Of a stretch of DNA of 53,567 nt, positions 17,841 through 25,583 are shown one piece after another. Position numbers and translations under genes: made by a program. The DNA lies in the NCBI GenBank assembly GCA_964549495.1, contig CAZJWJ010000030.1, positions 1 to 53,567 on the forward strand, written 5' to 3'. The notes beneath the pieces are model-generated. The model was not told the origin of the DNA, did no database searches, and saw only the letters and a program-made list of their open reading frames with translations. Source of the stretch: JACKBJ01 sp964549495 (GTDB lineage Bacteria; Chloroflexota; Anaerolineae; Epilineales; Epilineaceae). Each line of letters starts with the position of its first letter. Within the stretch, counting starts at the first letter, position 1.

Positions 17841-18851
17841 TCAGAGCGAGCTCAGCTCGCCCTCCGCCACCGCGACCAGCAGATCCACCGCACCCTCGAC
17901 GTCGACGAGGTCCACCAGCTGGCTCGGCGAGTGGACATAACGGCTGGGTATCGACACGCAGCCGGCCGGCACGCCGCCGCGGCTGGTCTGGATCGCCCGC
18001 GCGTCGGTCGTGCCGCCGGTCAGCACCTCGAGCTGGTAGGCGATGCCGGCCTCCTCGGCCCGCCGCTCCATCAGCGCCCGCAGGCCGCGGTGGGCGATCA
18101 TGCCGCCATCCTTGACCTTGATGGCCGGCCCCTTGCCCAGGTGCACGTCCATCTTCATGCCCTTGGGCGTGTCGCCCGAGCCGGTCACGTCGATGGCGAT
18201 GGCCGCGTCCGGCTCGATGCCGTAGCCGCTGGTGGTCGCGCCGCGCAGGCCGATCTCCTCCTGCACGGTGAAGACCGCGTAGACGGCATTCGGCCCTCGC
18301 TCGGCGCGCCGCAGCATCTCGACCAGCACCACGCAGCCGATGCGGTCGTCATGATTGGGCGCGATCGGTCGGTCGCCGGCCCAATCCACCCGCTGGCGGA
18401 AGCTGGCCAGGTCCCCGACGCGGACCTTCACCTCATCCTTGCCGGCCGCGCCGACGTCGATGTAGAGGTCGCTCAGCGTCGGCGCCTTGCTCGCGTCATC
18501 GCGCCGTTCGACCGAGATCGTGCCCACGCTGCCGTCCTCGAAGGTCACCCGCTTGCCGGGCAGGGCGCCGATGATGACGCCGCCGACCGGCGCGAAGCGC
18601 AGGTAGCCCTCATCGTCGATGTGGTTGACGATGACGCCGATCTCGTCCATGTGCGCCGCCAGCATCAACTTGGGCGCGCGCTCGGGGTCGACGCCCTCGG
18701 CCGGCGCGCGGTAGCAGATCAGGTTGCCCAAGGCGTCCACGCGCAACTGGTCGACGTGGTCGGCCACCAGCTCGGCGATCCGTTCGCGGACCTGCTCCTC
18801 GTGACCCGAAGGTCCCCAGACCTCACACAGGCTCTCGATCAGTTCTCTCAT
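17841..18851 (-). CDS. M42 family metallo-aminopeptidase (third of three)
   Basis: A 336-aa dinuclear-zinc aminopeptidase of the TET/deblocking aminopeptidase family, acting on short peptides in the cytosol. Metal ligands are visible in order: His in AAHMDEIG, Asp in NHDDRIGC, the catalytic and metal Glu pair in TVQEEIGLRGA, Asp in AIDVTGSGDTP and His in SRYVHSP. The start at 18851 lies in an ATGA overlap with the preceding paralogue, which rules out the upstream extension. It is the last gene of the operon. Together with its two paralogues it may form homo- or hetero-oligomeric TET particles; substrate preference is not readable. Confidence 0.92.
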   Translation of the reverse strand: MRELIESLCEVWGPSGHEEQVRERIAELVADHVDQLRVDALGNLICYRAPAEGVDPERAPKLMLAAHMDEIGVIVNHIDDEGYLRFAPVGGVIIGALPGKRVTFEDGSVGTISVERRDDASKAPTLSDLYIDVGAAGKDEVKVRVGDLASFRQRVDWAGDRPIAPNHDDRIGCVVLVEMLRRAERGPNAVYAVFTVQEEIGLRGATTSGYGIEPDAAIAIDVTGSGDTPKGMKMDVHLGKGPAIKVKDGGMIAHRGLRALMERRAEEAGIAYQLEVLTGGTTDARAIQTSRGGVPAGCVSIPSRYVHSPSQLVDLVDVEGAVDLLVAVAEGELSSL

Positions 18852-19888
18852 CGCGCGACGACCTCCGGCGTCCATCGCTGTAATGCGGCGCGCACCAATG
18901 CCAGCGCGTGCCGGTAATCGTCCTTGTGGATCAGGCTGGCCGGCGAGTGCAGGTAGCGGCAGGGGATGGAGATCACCGCCGTCGGCACGCCCTCGCGGGC
19001 CAGGTGGATGCGCCCGCCGTCCGTGCCGCCCACCTTGGGCGCGCGGATTTGGTAGGGGATGCCCTCGGCCTCGGCCGTGTCCATCAGGTGGCGGACGAGC
19101 CTGGCATCCGCCACCATCGAGTTGTCCATCACCGTCAGCGCCGGCCCATGGCCCAGCCGCATCACCGGCGTCTCGTCGTCTTCCTTTGGCCCGTCGTCCG
19201 TCGTGCCGCATTCGAGCACGAAGGCGGCATGCGGCTCGATGGCGTGTGCCGCCACCGCCGCGCCGCGCAGGCCGATCTCCTCCTGCACGGTGAAGACCCC
19301 GTGCATCGCGAAGGGGTAGCGATCCTCCAAGAGCTCGGCCAGCAAGGCGCAGCCGCCGCGATCATCGAAGGCCTTGCCGAGCAGGGTCGGACCGAAGTCC
19401 AGCAGCCGCGTGTCGAAGCAGGCCCGGTCGCCCGGCTTGACCTTGGCCGCCGCAGCCTCATTGCTGCTCGCACCGATGTCGATCCGCAGGCTCTCGGCCT
19501 TGGGCGCCTGCTCGCGCTCGCCGGCCGAGGTCAGATGCGGCGGCGCCAGTCCGATCACGCCCGGCAAGCCATCGGCACCGACCCGCACCGGCTGGCTGGC
19601 CAGGATGCGGGCGTCGATGCCGCCCACGGTGTCGAAGGCCAAGAGCCCCGAGCTCTCGATGCGGGTGACCATCAGCCCGACCTCGTCCATGTGGGCCGCG
19701 ACCATCACCCGATGATCGCTCGCACCACCCGCTTCCGCGTCCTTCTCGGCGTGCAGGTTGCCCATGCTGTCGGCGAAGAGCCGATCCACATGCGGCCGCA
19801 CCGACTCGGCCAGGATGCGGCGCACCCGGCCCTCGTCGCCCGAGATGCCCGAGGCCTCGCTCAGCCGGGTCAGCAGATCCTGGTTCAT
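18848..19888 (-). CDS. M42 family metallo-aminopeptidase (second of three)
   Basis: A 346-aa paralogue of the flanking genes. It has VAAHMDEVG, GKAFDDRGGC, TVQEEIGLRGA and CRYLHSP. The zinc-2 ligand position has Glu (VLECGTTDD) instead of the Asp found in the two neighbours; Glu also occurs there in other M42 members, so activity is likely retained with altered metal or substrate preference. Both ends overlap neighbours by ATGA, so translation of all three is coupled. Confidence 0.9.
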   Translation of the reverse strand: MNQDLLTRLSEASGISGDEGRVRRILAESVRPHVDRLFADSMGNLHAEKDAEAGGASDHRVMVAAHMDEVGLMVTRIESSGLLAFDTVGGIDARILASQPVRVGADGLPGVIGLAPPHLTSAGEREQAPKAESLRIDIGASSNEAAAAKVKPGDRACFDTRLLDFGPTLLGKAFDDRGGCALLAELLEDRYPFAMHGVFTVQEEIGLRGAAVAAHAIEPHAAFVLECGTTDDGPKEDDETPVMRLGHGPALTVMDNSMVADARLVRHLMDTAEAEGIPYQIRAPKVGGTDGGRIHLAREGVPTAVISIPCRYLHSPASLIHKDDYRHALALVRAALQRWTPEVVAR

Positions 19889-20976
19889 GCCGCATCTCCC
19901 GGGCTCTCGAGGTCACTCAGGTCTTCGACCAGGCCAGCAGCGAAGCTCGCGTCCAGGCCGGCGATGGTCTCGGCCAGGAGCCGGCCCGTGCGCTCGACGT
20001 CCGCCAAGTCCAGGGTCTCGACCGTGGAGTGCATGTAGCGCAGTGGGATCGAGACCAGCCCGGTCGGGATGCCGGATCCGGCCACTTGCAGGGCCCAAGC
20101 ATCCGTGCCGGTGGCGCCGGCCAGGGGCTCGACGACCTGCTTCATCTCCAGCCGGCCGGCCGCGTCGACGAGTGCCTGGTGCATGGCCGGGTGGACGTTG
20201 GGCCCGAAGGCGATCATCGGTCCGCCGCCCAGCTCGGCATCGGCCTTGCTGGTGCCGTGCTGCTTGGCAAAGGAGACGTCGATGGCGATGCCGGCCGCCG
20301 GCGCCAGGTGCCAGCCGCTGGTCATCGCGCCACTCAGCCCGATCTCTTCCTGAACCGTGGCCACAGCCAGGACGTTCCAGTGATGCTCGCGTTTCGAGAG
20401 CGCCTCGAGGGCCAGGGCGACCGCGGCCACCGAGGCCCGGTTGTCCATGATCTTGCTGGCCACCCGGCCGCCCAGGAGCTTGATCGGCTCGCGCCGCGTG
20501 CGGACCACGTCGCCCACCCGTACCAGCTCGCGCACCTCTTCCTCCGGCAAGCCGACATCGATGAAAAGCTGGTCGACCGGCAGCGGCTTGGTGCGCGTCG
20601 CCGGCGGCAGCACGTGCGGTGGTCGCGATCCGACGATGCCGGGCAGCGCCCGTTTGCCCCGCACCTCCACCGGCTGGGCCAACATCATGCGCGGGTCCCA
20701 TCCGCCGACCGTAGTGAAGCGAAGGAAGCCACCCGCCTCGATCTGGGTGACCATCAGCCCGATCTCGTCCATGTGGCAGGCCAACAGGATGGCCGGTGCG
20801 TCCGGCCCGCCGCTTCCCTTGCGCGTCGCCACCAGGTTGCCCAGGGCATCCACGTCCAGCGAATCGGCAAAGGGCTCGAAGGCCGCGCGTACCGCCCGTC
20901 GGGCTTCCTCCTCGTGGCCGCTGACGCCGGCGGCGGTCACGAGGTCCTGTAGCAACGCGAAGGTATCCATGGGCAA
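19885..20976 (-). CDS. M42 family metallo-aminopeptidase (first of three)
   Basis: A 363-aa paralogue with LACHMDEIG, KIMDNRASV, TVQEEIGLSGA, AIDVSFAKQ and RYMHST, so all metal ligands are present. It also carries the GTDAWALQVAG motif common in the family. The TTG at 20976 has GAGGA 6 nt upstream and is preferred; an ATG two codons on (20970) is the alternative. It lies 29 nt downstream of the Thr/Pro-rich membrane protein gene, probably in the same transcript. Confidence 0.9.
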   Translation of the reverse strand: MPMDTFALLQDLVTAAGVSGHEEEARRAVRAAFEPFADSLDVDALGNLVATRKGSGGPDAPAILLACHMDEIGLMVTQIEAGGFLRFTTVGGWDPRMMLAQPVEVRGKRALPGIVGSRPPHVLPPATRTKPLPVDQLFIDVGLPEEEVRELVRVGDVVRTRREPIKLLGGRVASKIMDNRASVAAVALALEALSKREHHWNVLAVATVQEEIGLSGAMTSGWHLAPAAGIAIDVSFAKQHGTSKADAELGGGPMIAFGPNVHPAMHQALVDAAGRLEMKQVVEPLAGATGTDAWALQVAGSGIPTGLVSIPLRYMHSTVETLDLADVERTGRLLAETIAGLDASFAAGLVEDLSDLESPGDAA

Positions 20977-21005
20977 GGCGGGTCCTCGTAGCTCTTCGGC
21001 CGGGC

Positions 21006-21578
21006 TCAGGGCGCGGGCGTCGGCGGTACCAGCGTGATGCGGCCGATGGCTGTGGGCAAGGGATCGCTCGGACCCTCGGGCGTGTCGCTGGGCTCCGGCT
21101 CGTCGGTCGGCTCGTCGGTGGGCGGCTCCGTGGGTGCCTCGGTCGGCTCCGGGCTCGGCGCTTCGGTCGGCTCCAGCGTCGAACTGGGCGCCGGGCTTGC
21201 GGTCGCCGCCGCGGTGGGGAAAGAGATGGGCGTCGGGCTCAGCCGAGGCGTCGGCGTGGTCTCCGGCGGCGCCGGGCTGGGCTCGGGTGTCGGATCTCCA
21301 TCGTCGTCATCATCCTCGACCGGCTCGGGATCGGGCCGGTCGGTTGGTGGAGCCGGGCTCGGTGCGTCGCCATCACTCTGGTCCTCGGTCGCCGTAGGCT
21401 CGACGACTTCGGTCTCGACCGCCCGGGACGTGCCGCCGCCCGGCACATTGAGCACCCAAAGCGCGGCCCCGGCGGCGTAGCAGGGTAGGGTGAGTAGCGC
21501 CAGGGCCAGGAAGAGGCTGTACAGGCGGCGACGGCCGGGCGGTTGTCGGTCCAGCCAATCGGCGATGCGATCGAGCAC
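21006..21578 (-). CDS. membrane-anchored Thr/Pro/Glu-rich extracytoplasmic protein
   Basis: 190 aa. A basic N-terminus (LDRQPPGRRRLYS) precedes one hydrophobic segment, about residues 20-45. The remaining ~145 residues are low complexity, rich in Pro, Thr, Glu and Asp with a run of five Asp. No folded domain is visible. It is likely an anchored, possibly glycosylated, surface stalk. The start is GTG at 21578 with GAGG 7 nt upstream. It is the first gene of the M42 operon, directly behind a strong divergent promoter. Function unknown. Confidence 0.6.
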   Translation of the reverse strand: MLDRIADWLDRQPPGRRRLYSLFLALALLTLPCYAAGAALWVLNVPGGGTSRAVETEVVEPTATEDQSDGDAPSPAPPTDRPDPEPVEDDDDDGDPTPEPSPAPPETTPTPRLSPTPISFPTAAATASPAPSSTLEPTEAPSPEPTEAPTEPPTDEPTDEPEPSDTPEGPSDPLPTAIGRITLVPPTPAP

Positions 21579-21636
21579 CTTGGGGCCTCGGATGGGTCTC
21601 GTTCAAACGTCGGCCCGCAGGGCCGCAAGAGGCGGC

Positions 21637-21665
21637 ATCCTAGCATCCACAAAGCGGATTGTCAA
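21637..21665 (-). promoter_or_regulatory. sigma70-type promoter for the M42 operon
   Basis: On the minus strand TTGACA (21660-21665) is followed after 17 nt by TAGGAT (21637-21642). Its -35 hexamer shares five base pairs with the -35 of the tdh promoter on the other strand. Confidence 0.65.
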
Positions 21666-21687
21666 CGCATCTTGCGCCATGTATACT
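21659..21687 (+). promoter_or_regulatory. sigma70-type promoter for tdh-kbl
   Basis: TTGTCA (21659-21664), 17 nt, then TATACT (21682-21687). This is one of the best consensus matches in the window. The leader to the tdh GTG is about 70 nt. Confidence 0.65.
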
Positions 21688-21763
21688 CGCGCCTTGGCCG
21701 CGGCCCGGACCGCGACCGACCGCGATTCCGCCGACGCCCCAAGACCCCGAGCGAGGTTCCCCG

Positions 21764-22813
21764 GTGACCCTTCCCGAGCGCATGCAAGCGGTGGCCAAGA
21801 CCGAGGCCGGCGAGGGCCTGAGCCTGGTCGAGCGGCCGGTGCCCCGACCGAATCGCGGCCAGGTCCTGGTCCGCGTCCGCGCGGCCTCGATCTGCGGAAC
21901 CGACCTGCATATCTACGACTGGGATCGCTGGAGCCAGGACCGCATCCGACCACCGGTTGTATTGGGTCACGAGTTTGCAGGCGAAGTGGCGGCCCTGGGC
22001 GAGGGCGTCGATGATCTGCCGCTGGGCACGCCGGTATCGGCAGAAGGCCACATCCTTCTCCCGGGCGCCCGCCATGTGGTGCCGGGCCAGGAGCATCTGG
22101 CCACCGACATCGAGGTCATCGGCATCGACCGCGACGGCGCCTTCGCCGACTACCTGCTGGTGCCGCGCGAGAACATCTGGATCAACCCCGACGACCTGGA
22201 CCCCGAGATCGCCAGCCTGCAGGACCCCTTCGGCAACGCGGTGCACACGGTGCATGCCCAGCCGGTGGCCGGCCGAACCGTCCTCGTGACGGGCGCCGGC
22301 CTGATCGGCCTCATGGCCATCCCGGTCGCCCGCGCCGCCGGCGCTGCCGCGGTCTACGTGACCGACATCAATCCGGGCCGCCTGGACATCGCGATGCGTC
22401 TCGGCGCAGACGCCGCCTTCGAAGCCACCAAGGACCCGGTCGCCAAGGTCCTGGCGGCGACCGACGGAGCCGGCGTGGACGTCTTGCTGGAGATGTCGGG
22501 GGCGGCGCCGGCCATCGATCAGGGCTTCGCGGCCTTGCGCCCCGGCGGCGATGCCGCCATCCTGGGCCTGCCGGGCAAGCCGATCGAGATCGACTGGGCC
22601 TCGCACGTGGTGATCAAGGGCGCGACGGTCCGCGGCGTCTACGGTCGAAAAATCTGGGAGACCTGGTATCGGATGCGCTCCCTGTTGGGCAGCGGAGCGG
22701 TGGACCTGCGGCCCCTGATCACCCACCGCTTCCCCCTGGCCGACTTCGAAGCCGCCTTCGATGTCATGAAGTCCGGCGACGGTGGCAAGGTCATCCTTCT
22801 CCCCGGATCCTAA
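21764..22813 (+). CDS. tdh: L-threonine 3-dehydrogenase, variant lacking structural-zinc cysteines
   Basis: Oxidises L-threonine to 2-amino-3-ketobutyrate with NAD+. It is 349 aa, a medium-chain alcohol dehydrogenase. Catalytic zinc residues are kept: Cys44 in SICGTDLHIYDWDRWS and His69-Glu70 in GHEF. The threonine-dehydrogenase signature DPFGNAVHT, the Rossmann GAGLIGLMA and the C-terminal ITHRFPLADFEAAFDVM all match. The structural-zinc lobe, where E. coli Tdh has four cysteines, reads LLPGARHVVPGQEHLA here with no Cys. GTG at 21764 has GAGG 7 nt upstream; ATG at 21782 is an alternative. The next gene is kbl, completing the pathway. Confidence 0.92.
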   Translation: MTLPERMQAVAKTEAGEGLSLVERPVPRPNRGQVLVRVRAASICGTDLHIYDWDRWSQDRIRPPVVLGHEFAGEVAALGEGVDDLPLGTPVSAEGHILLPGARHVVPGQEHLATDIEVIGIDRDGAFADYLLVPRENIWINPDDLDPEIASLQDPFGNAVHTVHAQPVAGRTVLVTGAGLIGLMAIPVARAAGAAAVYVTDINPGRLDIAMRLGADAAFEATKDPVAKVLAATDGAGVDVLLEMSGAAPAIDQGFAALRPGGDAAILGLPGKPIEIDWASHVVIKGATVRGVYGRKIWETWYRMRSLLGSGAVDLRPLITHRFPLADFEAAFDVMKSGDGGKVILLPGS

Positions 22814-22886
22814 CGCGTATCGAATCGAGTTCATCTCCGAAAGCGCCCAAACTCACGCACCACGCCCCAGATCGAGGAGCAGCAGG

Positions 22887-24092
22887 ATGACGAGCGAGCA
22901 AAGCCCCGGCAAGCTGGATTATCTGGTCGAACAGCTGGACGAGCTGCGCGACAAGGGCTTGTACACGACCATCCGGACCTTGGATAGCCCGCAAGGCGCC
23001 TGGCTGGAGATCGAAGGCCGGCGGGTGCTCAACTTCTGCTCCAACAACTACCTCGGCTTCGCCAGCGACCCCGAGCTGATCGAGGCCGCCAAGAGCGCCA
23101 TGGATCGCTACGGCGTCGGCCCCGGCGCCGTGCGGACCATCGCGGGCACCCTGGGCATCCACATCGAGCTCGAACGCCGACTGGCCGAGTTCAAGGGCGT
23201 CGACGACACCATCGTCCTGCAGAGCGGCTTCACCGCCAACTCCGGCGCCATCCCGGCCCTGGTCGGCAAGGGCGACGCCATCATCTCCGATGCCCTCAAC
23301 CACGCCTCGATCATCGACGGCGTGCGCCTGGCCGGCAAGGCCGATCGCTACGTCTACCAACACGTCGACATGGACTCGCTCGAGGAGCAGCTGAAGGCGG
23401 CATCGGCCAAGGACTACCGGGCGATCTTGATCATCACCGACGGCGTCTTCTCGATGGACGGCGACATCGCCCCGCTGGATCGGATCGCCGAGCTGGCCGA
23501 GCGCTACGGGGCCATCACCATGGTCGACGACGCCCACGGCGAGGGCGTGATCGGCCGCGGCGGCCGCGGGGCGGTGGACCACTTCGGCCTGCATGGGGTC
23601 TTCGACATCGAGGTGGGCACGATGAGCAAGGCCTTCGGCGTGATGGGCGGCTACGTGGCCGCCAAGCAGCCCATCGTCGACTGGCTGCGCCAACGTGCGC
23701 GGCCCTTCCTCTTCTCCAGCGCGCTGAGCGTGCCCGATACCGCCGCCTGCCTGAAGGCGGTCGACATCCTGGAGCGCTCGACCGAACGGGTCGACAAGCT
23801 CTGGGAGAACGCGCGCTACTTCCAGGGGCGCATGCGCGAATTGGGCTTCGACTTGGGCGTGACCGAAACGCCGATCTCGCCGGTGATCCTGGGCGAGGAG
23901 AAGCTGGCGCAAGCCTTCAGCCGCCGGCTCTTCGAGGAAGGCGTCTTCGGCACCGCCATCGCCTTCCCGACGGTGCCGATGGGCACCGCCCGCATCCGGG
24001 TGATGATCTCGGCGGCGCATTCCATGGAAGATCTGGACTTCGGCATCGACCACTTCGCTCACGTCGGGCGCGAGCTCGGCGTCATCGATTAG
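22887..24092 (+). CDS. kbl: glycine C-acetyltransferase (2-amino-3-ketobutyrate CoA ligase)
   Basis: PLP enzyme of the alpha-oxoamine synthase family, 401 aa. It cleaves 2-amino-3-ketobutyrate with CoA into glycine and acetyl-CoA, completing threonine breakdown started by the tdh product. Visible are NFCSNNYLGFASD near the N-terminus, VDDAHGEGVIG and the PLP lysine, Lys248, in GTMSKAFGVMGG. GAGGAG lies 7 nt before the ATG at 22887. On sequence alone BioF-like activity would be possible, but adjacency to tdh supports Kbl. The gap to tdh is 73 nt with no terminator. Confidence 0.93.
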   Translation: MTSEQSPGKLDYLVEQLDELRDKGLYTTIRTLDSPQGAWLEIEGRRVLNFCSNNYLGFASDPELIEAAKSAMDRYGVGPGAVRTIAGTLGIHIELERRLAEFKGVDDTIVLQSGFTANSGAIPALVGKGDAIISDALNHASIIDGVRLAGKADRYVYQHVDMDSLEEQLKAASAKDYRAILIITDGVFSMDGDIAPLDRIAELAERYGAITMVDDAHGEGVIGRGGRGAVDHFGLHGVFDIEVGTMSKAFGVMGGYVAAKQPIVDWLRQRARPFLFSSALSVPDTAACLKAVDILERSTERVDKLWENARYFQGRMRELGFDLGVTETPISPVILGEEKLAQAFSRRLFEEGVFGTAIAFPTVPMGTARIRVMISAAHSMEDLDFGIDHFAHVGRELGVID

Positions 24093-24133
24093 CCCGGATC
24101 GCGAATTCCATCCGGCCCGCGAATTGAGGTGAT

Positions 24134-25543
24134 GTGCCTCGGATGATCCCGTCTTCTCGCAGGCTCTTCTGGCTGGTCCCGATCGCAGGTCTCGTCGTCG
24201 CCTCGTGGCTGGCGGAATGGAACGTGGGTTCCGAATCGAGCCTGAAGGCCCAAGACGAGCCTCGCTTCGTCATCGCGCTCCCGATCCTGCCGCGCGGCGC
24301 CGACCTGCGTCGGCCGGAGTCGACCTGGACGCCATCGGCCACCCGGGAGCCGAGCCGCACGCCGACGCCGGATTCGACCCCGACGGCGACGCGCGATGCG
24401 ACGGCCGGCCCGAGCCCGACACCGAGCCCGACGGTCGATGCCGGCTCGACGCCGACCCCGGCCACCGGACCGGGCATCCCGGCCTGCGACGCGGTGCGCG
24501 GCGACGCGGGCGGCCTGCGCTTCTCGCGCGACGGGGGTGCCAGCCTGGCGCCGGGCGCTCGGCCGCTGGATGCGGTGGCCTACACCTGGGCCATCGACAT
24601 CGATCCGCGGGATCCGGACGTCCTCCTCGAGCTGCACCAGGGTGCGCTCTACCGGTCGGAGGATGCCGGCTGCACCTTCGATCGCATCGAGGCCCTGCCC
24701 GAAGGCGCTTGGGATCGACTGACGCGAGCCCCCTCGCGCCCCGAGCTCTGGGTGCTCAGCTCGATCTTCGAGTCGCGGCTGGCGTGGACGGAGGACGACG
24801 GAGCGTCCTGGCAGACCGAAAGCCTGCCCGACGACGTCCACGTCTTGGTGGTCGACCCGCTGAATCCTTGGGGCTGGACCTTCGCCGGCCGGCAGCCGCA
24901 ACTCTACCGGCGCGATGCGGCCGGCGAGAAGTTCGACATCCTGCCCCTTGACATCGAGGGGGTCGACAGTCTGGTATCGGCCGCGGTCGCCCCCGGCGAT
25001 CCCGGACGGTGGATCGTGGGCAGCAGCCTCCGCGGGCTCTTCCGCTCGACGGATGGCGGAGCCAGCTGGGCGCCGGCCAGCGAGGGGCTCTTCGGCGACC
25101 TGGGCGAGCCGGCCGAACCCGTGACGGCTGTCGTTCCCTCCTGGATCACGATCGCGGCCTCCGATCCACGGGTCGCCTTCGCGGTGGTCAACCGCGTCGC
25201 CCGCTCGAGCAGCCAGCGCGCCATCTGGCGCAGCGAGGATGGCGGCGCGACCTGGCAGCGCCGCGTGGGCCGCGAGGAGCTGGCCGCGCTCTCCGAGCTG
25301 ACGATCAGCGGCGGCACGCGGGTCTTCATCGACCCTTACGACCCCGACCGCGTGCTCTTCGGCCTCGGCGTCGCATTCGGCGGCTACGGCACCGACCTCT
25401 TCCGCTCGGCGGATGGCTTGAGCAGCTTGGCGATGAGCCACTTCGACGACTTCTTCGGGGTCGACGCGATGGCCTTCGGGCCGGCCGGCAGCCAGCTGAT
25501 CTTCGTCGGCGTGTCGAGCAACCGGCCCAGCCTCGGCCCCTGA
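24134..25543 (+). CDS. exported Asp-box (BNR/sialidase-type) beta-propeller protein
   Basis: 469 aa. The N-terminus has a signal or anchor segment (LFWLVPIAGLVVASWLA). A ~70-residue Thr/Pro/Ser-rich linker follows (24330-24470), then a repeat domain with at least five Asp-box motifs: RFSRDGGASL, YRSEDAGCTF, WTEDDGASW, FRSTDGGASW and WRSEDGGATW. These form propeller blades as in sialidases, Vps10 and HCF136-type proteins. No sialidase arginine triad is evident, so a binding role is as likely as an enzymatic one. Start is GTG 24134 (GAGG 4 nt upstream) or ATG 24143. It lies 41 nt after kbl and converges on the haem protein gene. Confidence 0.75.
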   Translation: MPRMIPSSRRLFWLVPIAGLVVASWLAEWNVGSESSLKAQDEPRFVIALPILPRGADLRRPESTWTPSATREPSRTPTPDSTPTATRDATAGPSPTPSPTVDAGSTPTPATGPGIPACDAVRGDAGGLRFSRDGGASLAPGARPLDAVAYTWAIDIDPRDPDVLLELHQGALYRSEDAGCTFDRIEALPEGAWDRLTRAPSRPELWVLSSIFESRLAWTEDDGASWQTESLPDDVHVLVVDPLNPWGWTFAGRQPQLYRRDAAGEKFDILPLDIEGVDSLVSAAVAPGDPGRWIVGSSLRGLFRSTDGGASWAPASEGLFGDLGEPAEPVTAVVPSWITIAASDPRVAFAVVNRVARSSSQRAIWRSEDGGATWQRRVGREELAALSELTISGGTRVFIDPYDPDRVLFGLGVAFGGYGTDLFRSADGLSSLAMSHFDDFFGVDAMAFGPAGSQLIFVGVSSNRPSLGP

Positions 25544-25583
25544 CTCGGGTCGACAAGATCCCCGGAGCTCAAGGGCAAGCCGC

